A stretch of DNA of 64,000 bases from NCBI RefSeq assembly GCF_015670745.1, contig NZ_JADPCH010000004.1, positions 57,742 through 121,741 on the forward strand, read 5' to 3'. Every line of letters begins with the position of its first letter. Position 1 is the first letter of the stretch. Under the pieces are notes generated by a model, which saw only the letters and a program-made list of their open reading frames with translations, ran no database searches and was not told the origin of the DNA. A program made the position numbers and the translations under genes. Origin of the DNA: Collinsella aerofaciens (lineage in GTDB: Bacteria > Actinomycetota > Coriobacteriia > Coriobacteriales > Coriobacteriaceae). Of this stretch, positions 26,610 to 35,895 are shown one piece after another.

Positions 26610-27206
26610 TTAGTGATTCACCGGCGTCATGGTCCGCTCAAACAGTGCATCGACCACGTCGGCCATCTCGGGTCGACGCTCAAGATCGTGGCCCGATTCC
26701 CACCAATTTGTGAACAACCGAATAATGCCACCGGCGATAAACTCAGACGTCGTCTCGAGTGACACGGGGGCCAGGGCATCCTCGGCAAGCACGTTCATCA
26801 CACGCTCGCGGATGGAGCGGGCAATGCGGTCGCAAATAACGTTGGTCAACATACCCGACATGCTGCTTGCCAAAATGTTATCCATGAGCCGCTCGTGCGT
26901 CAGAATCAAATCCATGGCATCGTCCAAAATCGCGTGTCGAAGCGCGCGTACGTCCTCGGCAGACACCGCGCCGGCCTCATCGGGCTGTTTTTGCGGCAAG
27001 CCCGACATGAGCTCATCGATATAAAAGGCAAAGTAATCGTTCTTGTCGCGAAAGTGCTTGTAGAACGTCGTGCGGCGAATCATGGCGCGGTCGCACAGCA
27101 TGGCAACCGTCAGGTCCTCAAAACGATGCTCCTCGAGAAGCTCGGTAAAGGCATCGAACAGGGCGCGGTAGGTTTTCTTAATGCGAAGGTCCACTGGTAT
27201 CGCCAT
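26610..27206 (-). CDS. TetR-family transcriptional regulator
   Basis: 198 residues from an ATG at 27206 (a GTG four codons later is an alternative; the ribosome binding site is weak). The N-terminal helix-turn-helix shows LTVAMLCDRAMIRRTTFYKHFRDKNDYF; the C-terminal half is a TetR_C-type helical ligand domain. It converges on tRNA-Ser and is divergent from lemA by 199 bases, so it may control lemA or itself. The ligand is unknown. Confidence 0.85.
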   Translation of the reverse strand: MAIPVDLRIKKTYRALFDAFTELLEEHRFEDLTVAMLCDRAMIRRTTFYKHFRDKNDYFAFYIDELMSGLPQKQPDEAGAVSAEDVRALRHAILDDAMDLILTHERLMDNILASSMSGMLTNVICDRIARSIRERVMNVLAEDALAPVSLETTSEFIAGGIIRLFTNWWESGHDLERRPEMADVVDALFERTMTPVNH

Positions 27207-27405
27207 CCTCAGGGCAAAGACAACACTCGTCAATCTGTCGCATATCTTACACCTGTACCTCGCGCGCTTTGTCCCGGTGCCAACCCCGCCGAAAACACAA
27301 CGCTTACCGGAAAGTTCGGCACGGCAAAACGTTGCGGGTATACTAGTAGCGTTATACCAACGGCAGCTGGCGCATGCCGCCGCGGCCATTCGAAACGGAG
27401 ACATC

Positions 27406-27957
27406 ATGATTACCGTCATCATCGGCATCGTTGTTGTCATTGTGATTGTCTGCGCCATCGCCGGCATCTACAACAACATGGTCACCAAGCGTAACCGCAT
27501 CGACAACGCCTGGCAGAACATCGATACGCAGCTGCAGCGCCGCAACGACCTGATCCCCAACCTGGTCGAGACCGTCAAGGGCTACGCCAAGCACGAGCAG
27601 GAGACGCTCTCCGCCGTGATCAGCGCGCGTAACACCGCCGTCAAGGCCACCACGCCCGAGGCAAAGATGGAAGCCGACAACGTGCTGACTGGTGCGCTGC
27701 GCCAGCTCTTCGCCGTAGCCGAGGCCTATCCCGATCTTAAGGCAAACACCAACTTTACGCAGCTGCAGGCATCGCTCGAGGATACCGAGAACAAGATTAG
27801 CTATGCACGCCAGGGCTACAACGATTGCGTGCTCAGCTACAACAACGCCATTCAGACGTTCCCGGCTGTCATCTTTGCCGGCATCTTCCAGTTTAAGGAG
27901 CGCCAGGGCTTCGAGGCCGCCGAAGCAGCCCGCCAGGCCCCGACCGTCAAGTTCTAG
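27406..27957 (+). CDS. LemA family protein
   Basis: 183 residues from the ATG at 27406 with GGAG upstream; longer readings add unlikely sequence. One N-terminal helix (IIGIVVVIVIVCAIAGIYN), then NRIDNAWQNIDTQLQRRNDLIPNLVETVKGYA, the LemA signature, and a helical body with NNAIQTFPAVIFAG. LemA proteins are membrane-anchored with a cytoplasmic or exposed coiled coil and no settled function. Confidence 0.9.
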   Translation: MITVIIGIVVVIVIVCAIAGIYNNMVTKRNRIDNAWQNIDTQLQRRNDLIPNLVETVKGYAKHEQETLSAVISARNTAVKATTPEAKMEADNVLTGALRQLFAVAEAYPDLKANTNFTQLQASLEDTENKISYARQGYNDCVLSYNNAIQTFPAVIFAGIFQFKERQGFEAAEAARQAPTVKF

Positions 27958-27993
27958 TAGTTTGACAGCGCATCCTTAATCGGCCAAATGCAT

Positions 27994-28040
27994 AAACCGC
28001 CCCGTCGAATGCATACTTCGACGGGGCGGTTTCCTTTTTC
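27994..28040 (+). terminator. Terminator of lemA
   Basis: AAACCGCCCCGTCGAA pairs with TTCGACGGGGCGGTTT across 7 bases and is followed by CCTTTTT. Confidence 0.88.
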
Positions 28041-28062
28041 GCAAAGGTCCCCCTCTAAGCGT

Positions 28063-28265
28063 CGTGCATTTTTAGGAGTATTCAACATAACCAAGAGCTT
28101 CGGGCGCCACGGCAAATGCCAAAGACCGCGAATATCCCTGCAAACCAAACGCTGTCAGCCCATAACCCCGCCCATCATTCGTAGAAAACATCGAGAAATC
28201 CCGATTTTTTGCCCGAGGCCGGTATGCAGGGGCCTTCGATTGCAGAATACTCGCAAAAATGCACG
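28063..28265. repeat. MITE-like element (203 bp) with 21-bp terminal inverted repeats
   Basis: CGTGCATTTTTAGGAGTATT starts at 28063 and its complement (2 mismatches) ends at 28265. The 160-bp interior has no supported gene and is less GC-rich than its surroundings. It lies between the convergent lemA and ilvE genes. Confidence 0.5.
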
Positions 28266-28302
28266 TCGCCACCGCCCCCACATGGCGCGAAGCAAAGCAA
28301 AA

Positions 28303-28323
28303 GCGCGGCCTAAAAGGCCGCGC
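28303..28323 (-). terminator. Hairpin, probable terminator for leftward transcription
   Basis: GCGCGGCC pairs with GGCCGCGC over TAAAA; on the minus strand it is followed by TTTTGCTTTG. Confidence 0.5.
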
Positions 28324-28375
28324 ACCATCTTTATTCAGATTAATCATTGCCCGTTGTGACATCGCCGAACCCGCA

Positions 28376-28500
28376 GGGCAGAGAACAAGTTCCCTCCCGG
28401 CGCACTCCGCAGGACGCAAGAAGCCCTCGCCGCACGAAGTGCGCAGCGAGGGCTTCTTGCATGTCCGAGGACGCGCCGGGAGGGAACTTGTTCTCTGCCC
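28376..28500. repeat. Long double inverted-repeat element D after ilvE
   Basis: Perfect 28-bp outer arms (28376-28403 and 28473-28500, GGGCAGAGAACAAGTTCCCT onward) enclose a second perfect 15-bp stem (28416-28430 with 28446-28460, GCAAGAAGCCCTCGC). It begins 16 bases after the ilvE stop on the minus strand, so it can form a very stable 3' structure. Confidence 0.85.
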
Positions 28501-28516
28501 GGATAGGTAAGACAAA

Positions 28517-29569
28517 TTACGCGACGGTGTAAACCCAGTCGTGCTTGTCCTCGACAGCACCGGACTGGATACCAGTCAGGGTCTCGCGAAGCTTCTTCAT
28601 CACGGGACCGATCTCGGTGTAGCCAGCCGGGAAGGTCACGGTCTCGTCGGCGCCGTAAACCTTGTTGTCGATCTCGCCAACCGGGGAGATGACGGCAGCG
28701 GTGCCGCACAGGCCGCACTCGACAAAGGTACCGGCCTTGACCTCGGCCCACTCGACGGGACGCTGGTCGACGGTCATGCCCAGGTCCTGAGCAACCTGAA
28801 CGAGCGAACGACGGGTGATAGAGGGCAGGATGGAGTCGGTGTGCGACTGAGGAACGACGAGGGTGCCGTCCTCCTTCACGAACAGGACGTTGGCGCCACC
28901 GGTCTCCTCGACATAGGTGCGGGACTCGGAGTCGAGATACAGGTTCTCGGCATAGCCCTCGCGATGGGCCTCCATCGTGGGCTTAAGGGACATGGCGTAG
29001 TTGAGGCCGGCCTTGATGTTGCCGGTGCCGTGCGGTGCGGCACGGTCATACTCGGAAACGCGCAGCTTGACGGGCTTGAGGCCACCCTTAAAGTACGGAC
29101 CGACCGGGGTCACGAGAATGCGGAACGTGTACTCAGGAGCGGGAGCCACGCCGATCACGTCACCGGAGCCGATCATAAACGGACGCACGTACAGGGTCGC
29201 GCCGGAGCCGAAGGGCGGAACCCAGGCGGCGTTGGCAGAAACGACCTGCTTGACGGCCTCAACGAACTTGTCCTTGGGGAACGGGGGCATCTCGAGGCGC
29301 TGGGCAGAGTTATACATACGCTCAGCGTTCATGTCGGGACGGAAGCAGACGATGCTGCCGTCCTCGGCGGTGTAGGCCTTCAGGCCCTCAAAGACCTCCT
29401 GGCAGTAATGGAAGATACCGCCGCACTCGGAGACATGCAGGGTGTGGTCGGTGGTCAGGCCGCCCTCGTCCCACTCGCCATCCTTCCAATGAGCCTCGTA
29501 GCTGTAATCGGTCTTCATGTAGCCAAAGCCGAGGCTACCCCAATCGATATCCTTCTTCTCGACAGTCAT
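28517..29569 (-). CDS. ilvE: Branched-chain amino acid aminotransferase
   Basis: 350 residues from the ATG at 29569 (AAGGAG 6 bases upstream). A class IV PLP aminotransferase: VYVR-type substrate segment LYVRPFMIGSG, the PLP-lysine region GTGNIKAGLNYAMS, YVEETGGANVLFV and the late motif GTFVECGLCGTAAVISP. It carries out the last step of Leu, Ile and Val synthesis, and the first step of their breakdown, with glutamate/2-oxoglutarate. It is monocistronic; a TACAAT -10-like sequence lies about 160 bases upstream, and the rest of 29570-29794 shows no leader peptide or T-box. Confidence 0.93.
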   Translation of the reverse strand: MTVEKKDIDWGSLGFGYMKTDYSYEAHWKDGEWDEGGLTTDHTLHVSECGGIFHYCQEVFEGLKAYTAEDGSIVCFRPDMNAERMYNSAQRLEMPPFPKDKFVEAVKQVVSANAAWVPPFGSGATLYVRPFMIGSGDVIGVAPAPEYTFRILVTPVGPYFKGGLKPVKLRVSEYDRAAPHGTGNIKAGLNYAMSLKPTMEAHREGYAENLYLDSESRTYVEETGGANVLFVKEDGTLVVPQSHTDSILPSITRRSLVQVAQDLGMTVDQRPVEWAEVKAGTFVECGLCGTAAVISPVGEIDNKVYGADETVTFPAGYTEIGPVMKKLRETLTGIQSGAVEDKHDWVYTVA

Positions 29570-29794
29570 ATGTCGCTCCTTACATACACAGTTGCATACT
29601 CGCGAACCCGCACGCAAGGACCGAGGCCGACCGCGTCGCAACGTCGCACGCCCGGAGCGTAGAGCCGGACGGGACACGCGAGCAGCATCAAAGCCGATGG
29701 CACGTCGATTCGCATGCACGAGATTGTACTCCCCGCACGCGTCTGATAAAACGCTTTTCTTTAACTAAGTAAAGTATTTTCATTTGACCGAAGC

Positions 29795-29827
29795 AAAAAG
29801 GCCCGCCACCGTAAGCGGTGACGGGCC
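29795..29827 (-). terminator. Terminator of the DedA gene
   Basis: GGCCCGCCACCG pairs with CGGTGACGGGCC over TAAG; on the minus strand it is followed by TTTTT. Confidence 0.85.
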
Positions 29828-29866
29828 TCAACTGTACGGTCTGCGCGCTGGCTCGAGCTAGGCGTT

Positions 29867-30505
29867 CTATTTACCCAGCTTGGCCTTAACCAGACCGACC
29901 ACGGTCGGGATGATCGACACGGCAACGATGCCGATAATCAGCAGCTCAAAGTGCTCCTGCACAAAGGGAATGCCGCCAAAGAAGTAGCCCAGCAGCGTAA
30001 AGACCGTCGACCAGGTAATGCCGCCCAGCACGTTAAAGACGACAAAGTTGCGCCAGTGCATGCCGCCCATGCCAGCGATAAAGGGCACAAAGGTGCGGAT
30101 AAACGGAAAGAAGCGACCCAGGAAGATGGCCAGGTGACCCCACTTGTCCAAGAAGTCCTCGGACTTTTTAATGCGCTCGGGCGTCATGGCCTTGACCTTG
30201 CCCGAAGCGATGATCTTGCGGCCAAAGAAGTGACCGATCATAAAGTTGCACTGATCACCCAGGATGGCCGCGGCCCATGCGGTGGCCAGAAGCGCCACGA
30301 TGTTAAAGCCGCCGTTGTGGGCGAAGAAACCCGAGGCGAACAGCAGCGAATCGCCGGGAAGGAACGGGAAGAACACCACGCCTGTCTCAATGAAAATGAT
30401 CAGGAACACGCAGCCGTAGGCCATAAGCGGGCCGGCGGCGATCCAGCTGGCGATCGCGGTGCGCGGGTCTTTGAGCAGCTCGGCGATAAAATTGATGAAA
30501 CCCAT
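29867..30505 (-). CDS. DedA family membrane protein
   Basis: 212 residues from the ATG at 30505 (AGAGG 9 bases upstream). The DedA/SNARE-associated domain has ETGVVFFPFLPGDSLLFASG, ILGDQCNFMIGHFFGR and FLGRFFPFIRTFVPFIAGMG, with several membrane helices. The family includes undecaprenyl-phosphate and phospholipid flippases linked to envelope homeostasis. The specific substrate here is not shown. Confidence 0.9.
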   Translation of the reverse strand: MGFINFIAELLKDPRTAIASWIAAGPLMAYGCVFLIIFIETGVVFFPFLPGDSLLFASGFFAHNGGFNIVALLATAWAAAILGDQCNFMIGHFFGRKIIASGKVKAMTPERIKKSEDFLDKWGHLAIFLGRFFPFIRTFVPFIAGMGGMHWRNFVVFNVLGGITWSTVFTLLGYFFGGIPFVQEHFELLIIGIVAVSIIPTVVGLVKAKLGK

Positions 30506-30728
30506 GAAGTAAAACCTCTCAGTTGTGGGCGCGGATACGTCCAAGTTGACCAGTATACGGTTGCGGCGTCCCCTCGTGCGCAACCCCACAAAAGCATGAC
30601 TCCATTACCAGCAAGTTTGCATAACTGACACTTGTAGCGCAAAGCCGCCAAGATTGTCCTTTTTAATCCCTAGCGAATCGCTATACTTTATTGAATCGCA
30701 TTGCCATGGCGCTAAGGGAGGGCGGCCG

Positions 30729-31433
30729 GTGAGCTTTATCAATACCATTCGCGAGGACATCAAGACCGTCCAAGCGCAAGACCCCGCCGCGCAAAGTGCC
30801 CTGGTCATCTTCCTTTCCTATCCTGGTCTGCACGCCAAGTGGAACCACGTGCCCGAGCACTGGCTCTGGGAGCACGGTCATCGCTCGCTCGCCCGTGTGC
30901 TATCTCAAATCACCCGCCACATCACCGGCGTCGAGATTCACCCTGCCGCACAGATTGGCAAGCACTTCTTTATCGACCACGCCATGGGCGTCGTCATCGG
31001 CGAGACCACCATTGTGGGCGACAACTGCGTGCTCTACCAGGGCGTTACGCTCGGCGGCACCGGCAACGAAACCGGCAAGCGCCACCCCACCCTGGGTAAC
31101 AACGTCACCGTGGGCACGGGCGCCAAGGTGCTCGGCAACATCCGCATCGGCAACAACGTCAAGATCGGCGGCAACTCGGTCGTCGTCAAGGACGTGCCCG
31201 ACAACTGCACCGTCGTGGGCGTGCCGGGACGCATCATCAAGCGCAACGGCTGCCGCGTGTTCGAGGAGAGCTTCGACGCCAAGCAGCATCGCGAGTACAT
31301 GCCCGATGACGCCGCCGAGCAGAGTGCCCTCAACCGCCAAGGCATCACCGAGAACGCCCGCCGCGTCAAAGAACTCGAGCGAGAGGTGGCCGAGCTCAAG
31401 GCCCTCGTCGCCAAGCTCGTGGACGAGCGCTAG
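30729..31433 (+). CDS. cysE: Serine O-acetyltransferase
   Basis: 234 residues from a GTG at 30729, chosen for AAGGGAGG 7 bases upstream. It has the helical N-terminus of the short (EpsC-type) enzyme, then left-handed beta-helix hexapeptides: [43 protein letters not shown] and the catalytic-site loop. The C-terminus is a charged coiled coil ([18 protein letters not shown]). It makes O-acetylserine from serine and acetyl-CoA for cysteine synthesis. No cysK is adjacent. Confidence 0.92.
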   Translation: MSFINTIREDIKTVQAQDPAAQSALVIFLSYPGLHAKWNHVPEHWLWEHGHRSLARVLSQITRHITGVEIHPAAQIGKHFFIDHAMGVVIGETTIVGDNCVLYQGVTLGGTGNETGKRHPTLGNNVTVGTGAKVLGNIRIGNNVKIGGNSVVVKDVPDNCTVVGVPGRIIKRNGCRVFEESFDAKQHREYMPDDAAEQSALNRQGITENARRVKELEREVAELKALVAKLVDER

Positions 31434-31473
31434 GAACGCAAGCGGCACAAAACGACATCGGCATCAACGCAAG

Positions 31474-31508
31474 AAGGCGCGCCAGAGAATTCATCCCCGG
31501 CGCGCCTT
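31474..31508 (+). terminator. Hairpin terminator of cysE
   Basis: AAGGCGCGCC pairs with GGCGCGCCTT over a 15-base loop, followed by ATTTG. Confidence 0.7.
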
Positions 31509-31515
31509 ATTTGTG

Positions 31516-31547
31516 ATGTGGCAAAGAGACTGTCCCTTTGTCACATT
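31516..31547. repeat. Palindrome with AAAGGGACAG core
   Basis: ATGTGGCAAAGAGACTGTCC with its complement forms a stem like that of 9029-9061. It ends at the stop codon of the ABC exporter gene on the minus strand and carries GGGACAG in that orientation. Confidence 0.7.
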
Positions 31548-33552
31548 ATGCGAACTGGCTCAGATAGAGGTCGGCGTAGGCACCCTCGGCAGCCAGCAGC
31601 TCCTTATGCGTGCCCTGCTCGATAATGTTGCCGTGATCCATGACCAAGATCAGGTCGGCATCCACAATCGTCGACAGGCGGTGCGCGATCACAAAACTCG
31701 TACGCCCGCGCATGAGCGCGTCCATGGCACGACCGATGGCAAGCTCGGTACGCGTATCCACGCTTGAGGTCGCCTCGTCCAGAATGAGAATCGCCGGGTT
31801 GTTGAGCAGCACGCGTGCGATGGTCAGCAGCTGACGCTGGCCCTGGCTGATGCTCTCGGCATCGTTGGCCACGCGCGTGTCGTAGCCCTGCGGCATGGTG
31901 CGCACAAAGAAGTCGACCTGCGCGGCACGAGCGGCGGCCACGATCTCGTCGCGCGTCGCCTCGGGACAGCCGTAGGCGATGTTTTCGGCAATCGTGCCAT
32001 CGAACAGCCAGGCGTCTTGCAGCACCATGCCAAACTGCTGACGTAGCTCGCCGCGATCCATGCGGCTCGTATCCACGCCGTCGAGCGTAATACGCCCGCC
32101 GTCAATCTCGTAGAAGCGCATGAGCAGGTTGATGAGCGTCGTCTTGCCTGCGCCCGTGGTTCCCACCACGGCAATCTTCTGGCCCGGCTCGGCGGTAAAC
32201 GACACGTCGCGCATAAGCAGCTTGTCGGGCGAATAACCAAAGCGCACGTGCTCAAAGGAGACGCGGCCCTCCACGCGACCCGGCAGCTTGGCGGCCTTGT
32301 CCGGCAGCGGATCGGCCTCCATCTCGGGCTCATCGAGCAGGTCGAACACGCGCTCCGCACTCGCCAACGCGCTCTGCAGCGAGTTGAAGGTAAACGACAG
32401 CTGCGTCATGGGTTCGGACGCCTCGTAGATAAACTGGAAGAACGCCTGGAACACGCCGACGGTCATGTGACCGGCAACCAGCATGCTGCAGCCCACCAGC
32501 GCAATAACGATCTGCGCCAAACGGCCGATAAAGCGCACCGCGGGGCCGACAGCATTGATCATAAAGTCGGCCTTGGTGCTCACACGAGCCAATTCCTTCG
32601 AAGCCTCGTGCACCTCAGCGGAGCTCTGACGTTCGCGGTTAAACGCGCGGATCACCAGACGGCCCGAATAGCCTTCCTCGACCGCACTCGTAATCTTGGA
32701 CACCCACTCCTGGCGCTCGCCCGTCACATCGTGTGTGCGGCGCGAGACGACCTTCGTCACCAGCAGCGACAGTGCCGTAAAGAACAGAAAGACGAGCGTA
32801 AGCTGCACGCTGAACACGAACATCACGCTCACAGCACCAACAACCGTGCCGATCGACACGAGCAGCTGCAGCAATCCGCGCTGCATGCTCTCGGACATCT
32901 TGTCCAGGTCGTTGGTCGCGCGGCTGACGACCTCGCCGGGACGATGCGCGTCAAAATAGGCGAGCGGCAGACGGTTGAGCTTTTGCGCGATGCGGTTGCG
33001 CAGGCGCAGGTTGAGGCGTTCGGCCACGCTCGACATCAAAAAGCTCTGGAGCGCGTAGAACGAAGCGGCGGCCGTCCAAATCATAAAGTAGATGAAGATG
33101 GTCCTGCCGCAGTTCTCCCAGGTGATGTTGAAGGTGGTATCGTTGGCAAACGCCACCTGAATGTGGCCCCACAGCTCATCGATCACACGGGCGCTATATG
33201 CCGGCGCAGCGGTGTTAAAGATGGCATAGAACACAATACTCGCGAACACGATATAGAAGCGCCAATGGTCGCCGGCAGCCTCGCTCCACAGGCGGCGCAC
33301 CGTCGCCCAGGTGTCGCGGGGTTTCTCGTCCTCGTCCTCGTCGTCCACATCGCGCATGCGCTCTGCCTCAGCGCGGGCGCGCTCGTCCTCGGCGCGCTCG
33401 TTTTCCTCGTAGAGCGCTTGGCGGCGAGCCTCGCGCTCGGCTGCAGCCTTGGCGGCGTCATCCAGCTCGGGTGCCACGGCAGCCGTTTCCTCGACCAGCC
33501 CCGCGGCAACGGCGCCATCACCGCCGCTCTGCTTCTTGAGCTCCTCGGCCAT
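31546..33552 (-). CDS. ABC exporter subunit (TMD-NBD), canonical half, with acidic N-terminal extension
   Basis: 668 residues from the ATG at 33552 (GGAGG 8 bases upstream inside the previous gene's end). An ~85-residue charged, helical cytoplasmic extension precedes the six-helix domain. The ATPase part has GTTGAGKTT, signature ISQGQRQLLTIARVLL, LILDEATSSVD with the catalytic Glu, and IAHRLST. It starts one base after the partner's stop. It probably forms a heterodimeric multidrug-type exporter with 33554-35290, under the MarR gene at the head of the operon. Confidence 0.9.
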   Translation of the reverse strand: MAEELKKQSGGDGAVAAGLVEETAAVAPELDDAAKAAAEREARRQALYEENERAEDERARAEAERMRDVDDEDEDEKPRDTWATVRRLWSEAAGDHWRFYIVFASIVFYAIFNTAAPAYSARVIDELWGHIQVAFANDTTFNITWENCGRTIFIYFMIWTAAASFYALQSFLMSSVAERLNLRLRNRIAQKLNRLPLAYFDAHRPGEVVSRATNDLDKMSESMQRGLLQLLVSIGTVVGAVSVMFVFSVQLTLVFLFFTALSLLVTKVVSRRTHDVTGERQEWVSKITSAVEEGYSGRLVIRAFNRERQSSAEVHEASKELARVSTKADFMINAVGPAVRFIGRLAQIVIALVGCSMLVAGHMTVGVFQAFFQFIYEASEPMTQLSFTFNSLQSALASAERVFDLLDEPEMEADPLPDKAAKLPGRVEGRVSFEHVRFGYSPDKLLMRDVSFTAEPGQKIAVVGTTGAGKTTLINLLMRFYEIDGGRITLDGVDTSRMDRGELRQQFGMVLQDAWLFDGTIAENIAYGCPEATRDEIVAAARAAQVDFFVRTMPQGYDTRVANDAESISQGQRQLLTIARVLLNNPAILILDEATSSVDTRTELAIGRAMDALMRGRTSFVIAHRLSTIVDADLILVMDHGNIIEQGTHKELLAAEGAYADLYLSQFA

Positions 33553-33553
33553 G

Positions 33554-35290
33554 CTACTCACCTCCCTTCATTTGCGATTCCGCGATGGCGCGGTACACCT
33601 CGCAGGTTTCCATAAGCTCCTCGTGCGTGCCCAAGCCCACAACCTCGCCGTCCTTGAGCACGACAATCTGGTCGGCGTGCAAAATCGTCGAGATGCGCTG
33701 CGCGATGATGAGCACCGCTGCGTCACGTGTCTCATCTTGTAACGCATGGCGCAGGGCGGCATCAGTCTTAAAGTCCAGGGCCGAAAAACTATCGTCGAAG
33801 ATATATAGATCGGCGCGCTTCATGAGTGCGCGAGCAATGGCCAGGCGCTGGCGCTGGCCGCCCGAGAAGTTCGTGCCGCCCTGGGCCACCGGCGTATCGA
33901 GCCCCTGGGGCTGGTCGAGCACAAAGGTGCTCTGGGCAACCTCCAGCGCATGGAGCATGTCAGCCTCAGTCGCGCCTTCGTTGCCAAAGCGCAGGTTGCT
34001 TGCAACGGTGCCCGAGAACAGCCACGCCTTCTGCGGCACGTAAGCGATATGCCCGCGAATCTCACCTTGCGAAAGGTCGTGCAGATCGATGCCGTTCAGG
34101 CGAATGGCGCCCTTCGTTGCATCGTGGAAGCGAAGCAGGAGCTTGGCCACCGTTGACTTGCCCGAGCCCGTTGAGCCCACGATCGCGGTCGTCTGTCCGC
34201 GGCGGCAGGCAAAACTCAGGTTGCACAGAGTGTCCTCGTCGGCATCGTCAAAACGGAACGACATATGGTCGAACACGGCAACCGCATCGGTACCGTCAAC
34301 AGGCTCCGCCGCGCACGTATCTAGCGTGCGCTTGCCGTCCACGATGCTCGGCTCGATTTCGAGCACCTGTTGCGCACGGTTGAGACACGCCGCAGCGCGC
34401 GGGAGCGTCAGAATCACCATCTGCGCCATCATCACAAAGAAAAGGATCAGGATCGCGTATTCCAACACGGCCGAGATGCTGCCGATTTGCATGGCGTGGA
34501 CGCCCACGCGGTTGCCGCCCACCCACAGCACCGCCACCTCGGCGATATTCATCAAAAAGAAGCTGGAACTGTCGAGACCCACAAACAGGTGGTTGACCTT
34601 GATGGCGTTGGCCGCGTAATCGCTAAACACCTCGTCCAGGCGCTGCTCCTCGTGGCGCTCCTTGTTAAATGCGCGGATGACGCGCACGCCCACGATGTTC
34701 TCGCGCAGCACCACGTTCATGCGGTCGATAAAGCTCTGCAGGCGCATAAAGATCGGCGCGGCGTTAGCCACCGTAAAGACCGCCGCCACCAGCACGATCG
34801 CAACGACCACGCCCAGCAGCGTGCCCATGGCGGGATCGATGAACCAAGCAAAAATGATGCCTGCCACGGCCAAGAACGGCACCGGCAACACCAGCTGAAT
34901 CGTCTGAAGGACAGCTTGCTGAATCACGTTGATGTCGTTGAGCGAGCGTGTGATCATCGAACCCATGCCAAAGCGCTCAAAGTCGCTGGCGGACAGCTCG
35001 AGCGACTTGTCGTACACGGCATTGCGGATATCGCAGGCCACGTTGGCGGCCAGGCGCGCTGAAAGATAGCAGCCCAGCACCGTGCCGCCGCTGGCCATGC
35101 CGGTCGCGATAAGCATGTACAGGCCGTTGCGTAATATATAGTCGACATCGCCCGTGGCAATACCGGTGTTGACCATGTTCGCCAGCATCGTGGGAACCAA
35201 CAGCGTACCGACGTTATCTATCAGCACCGCAAACAGCGTCACCGCAATCAGACCGCGGTACGGCCTCATAAATCTCATTAAGAGTCGCAT
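33554..35290 (-). CDS. ABC exporter subunit (TMD-NBD), degenerate-site half
   Basis: 578 residues; AGGGGG precedes the ATG, which overlaps the marR end by 13 bases. Walker A GSTGSGKST and signature FSGGQRQRLAIARALM are intact, but Walker B reads IFDDSFSALD (Asp for Glu) and the H-loop IAQRIST (Gln for His), as in the pair at 18877-22590. The two operons are thus paralogous heterodimeric exporters, with the degenerate subunit encoded first in both. Confidence 0.9.
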   Translation of the reverse strand: MRLLMRFMRPYRGLIAVTLFAVLIDNVGTLLVPTMLANMVNTGIATGDVDYILRNGLYMLIATGMASGGTVLGCYLSARLAANVACDIRNAVYDKSLELSASDFERFGMGSMITRSLNDINVIQQAVLQTIQLVLPVPFLAVAGIIFAWFIDPAMGTLLGVVVAIVLVAAVFTVANAAPIFMRLQSFIDRMNVVLRENIVGVRVIRAFNKERHEEQRLDEVFSDYAANAIKVNHLFVGLDSSSFFLMNIAEVAVLWVGGNRVGVHAMQIGSISAVLEYAILILFFVMMAQMVILTLPRAAACLNRAQQVLEIEPSIVDGKRTLDTCAAEPVDGTDAVAVFDHMSFRFDDADEDTLCNLSFACRRGQTTAIVGSTGSGKSTVAKLLLRFHDATKGAIRLNGIDLHDLSQGEIRGHIAYVPQKAWLFSGTVASNLRFGNEGATEADMLHALEVAQSTFVLDQPQGLDTPVAQGGTNFSGGQRQRLAIARALMKRADLYIFDDSFSALDFKTDAALRHALQDETRDAAVLIIAQRISTILHADQIVVLKDGEVVGLGTHEELMETCEVYRAIAESQMKGGE

Positions 35291-35790
35291 GCGTCCCCCT
35301 CGCCCTTATCGTCAGCCTCGTTCTCGGCGGCCACTTGCCGTTTAAATGCCTCGCACTCTTCGTTCAGAACATGGGAGAACTTACCGACCAAGCGCATGAT
35401 CTCGCGCTGCTCCCACGGCTCGAGCGCCTCGAATGCCTGTTGCTCGGCTTTTTGCGCCGGCAACGCGTAGCGCTTGGCAAACCGCACGCCTTCTTCGGTC
35501 AGTCGCACAACCTTGTTCTTACGACTGCCCTCGGCAAACTCCAACGTCGCAAGCCCTCGCGCCCTAAGCGTCTTGATCGCCGAATTGATGGTCTGTTTGC
35601 TGTAGAACCATTCGCTTGTCAGACGACTTACGGCAATACTGCCGCCCACCGTGCTGGTATCGACGAGCATCCAGTAAGCGCAGTCCGAAAGACCGCAGCC
35701 GCGCGCGAACTCCGAATAGATACGGTCAAGCCCGTTGAGCATCCGGTCGAAATCGACCAGGCTAACTGCACTATTCATCTCTCCCACCAT
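35278..35790 (-). CDS. MarR-family transcriptional regulator
   Basis: 170 residues (or 166 from an ATG four codons in; neither has an ideal ribosome binding site). The winged helix includes VSRLTSEWFYSKQTINSAIKTL and the wing GLATLEFAEGSRKNKVVRLTEEG. The tail is acidic and overlaps the exporter gene, so it is the first gene of a marR-exporter operon. A direct repeat around its own promoter is the likely operator. It is probably a repressor relieved by a compound the exporter removes. Confidence 0.87.
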   Translation of the reverse strand: MVGEMNSAVSLVDFDRMLNGLDRIYSEFARGCGLSDCAYWMLVDTSTVGGSIAVSRLTSEWFYSKQTINSAIKTLRARGLATLEFAEGSRKNKVVRLTEEGVRFAKRYALPAQKAEQQAFEALEPWEQREIMRLVGKFSHVLNEECEAFKRQVAAENEADDKGEGDACDS

Positions 35791-35795
35791 TCGAT

Positions 35796-35853
35796 AGTCC
35801 GAGTTTTGACCAATTTATATCTCTACATTAGTCCGAGTTTTGACTATCGTCAA
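35796..35853 (-). promoter_or_regulatory. marR-exporter promoter with duplicated operator
   Basis: On the minus strand TTGACG (35848-35853) and TAATGT (35825-35830) are separated by 17 bases, a good sigma-A promoter. A 15-bp direct repeat AGTCCGAGTTTTGAC occurs at 35796-35810 and 35830-35844: one copy fills the spacer, the other lies just before the start codon. Binding of the MarR protein here would block its own operon. Confidence 0.7.
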
Positions 35854-35895
35854 CAGGCTCTCCGCGAATGCGTGCATTTTTATGGCCTATCGGCA

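Noticed and set aside
29570..29760. T-box or leucine leader peptide before ilvE
   Set aside because: No run of Leu/Ile/Val codons in a short frame, no T-box sequence and no terminator/antiterminator pair is visible.
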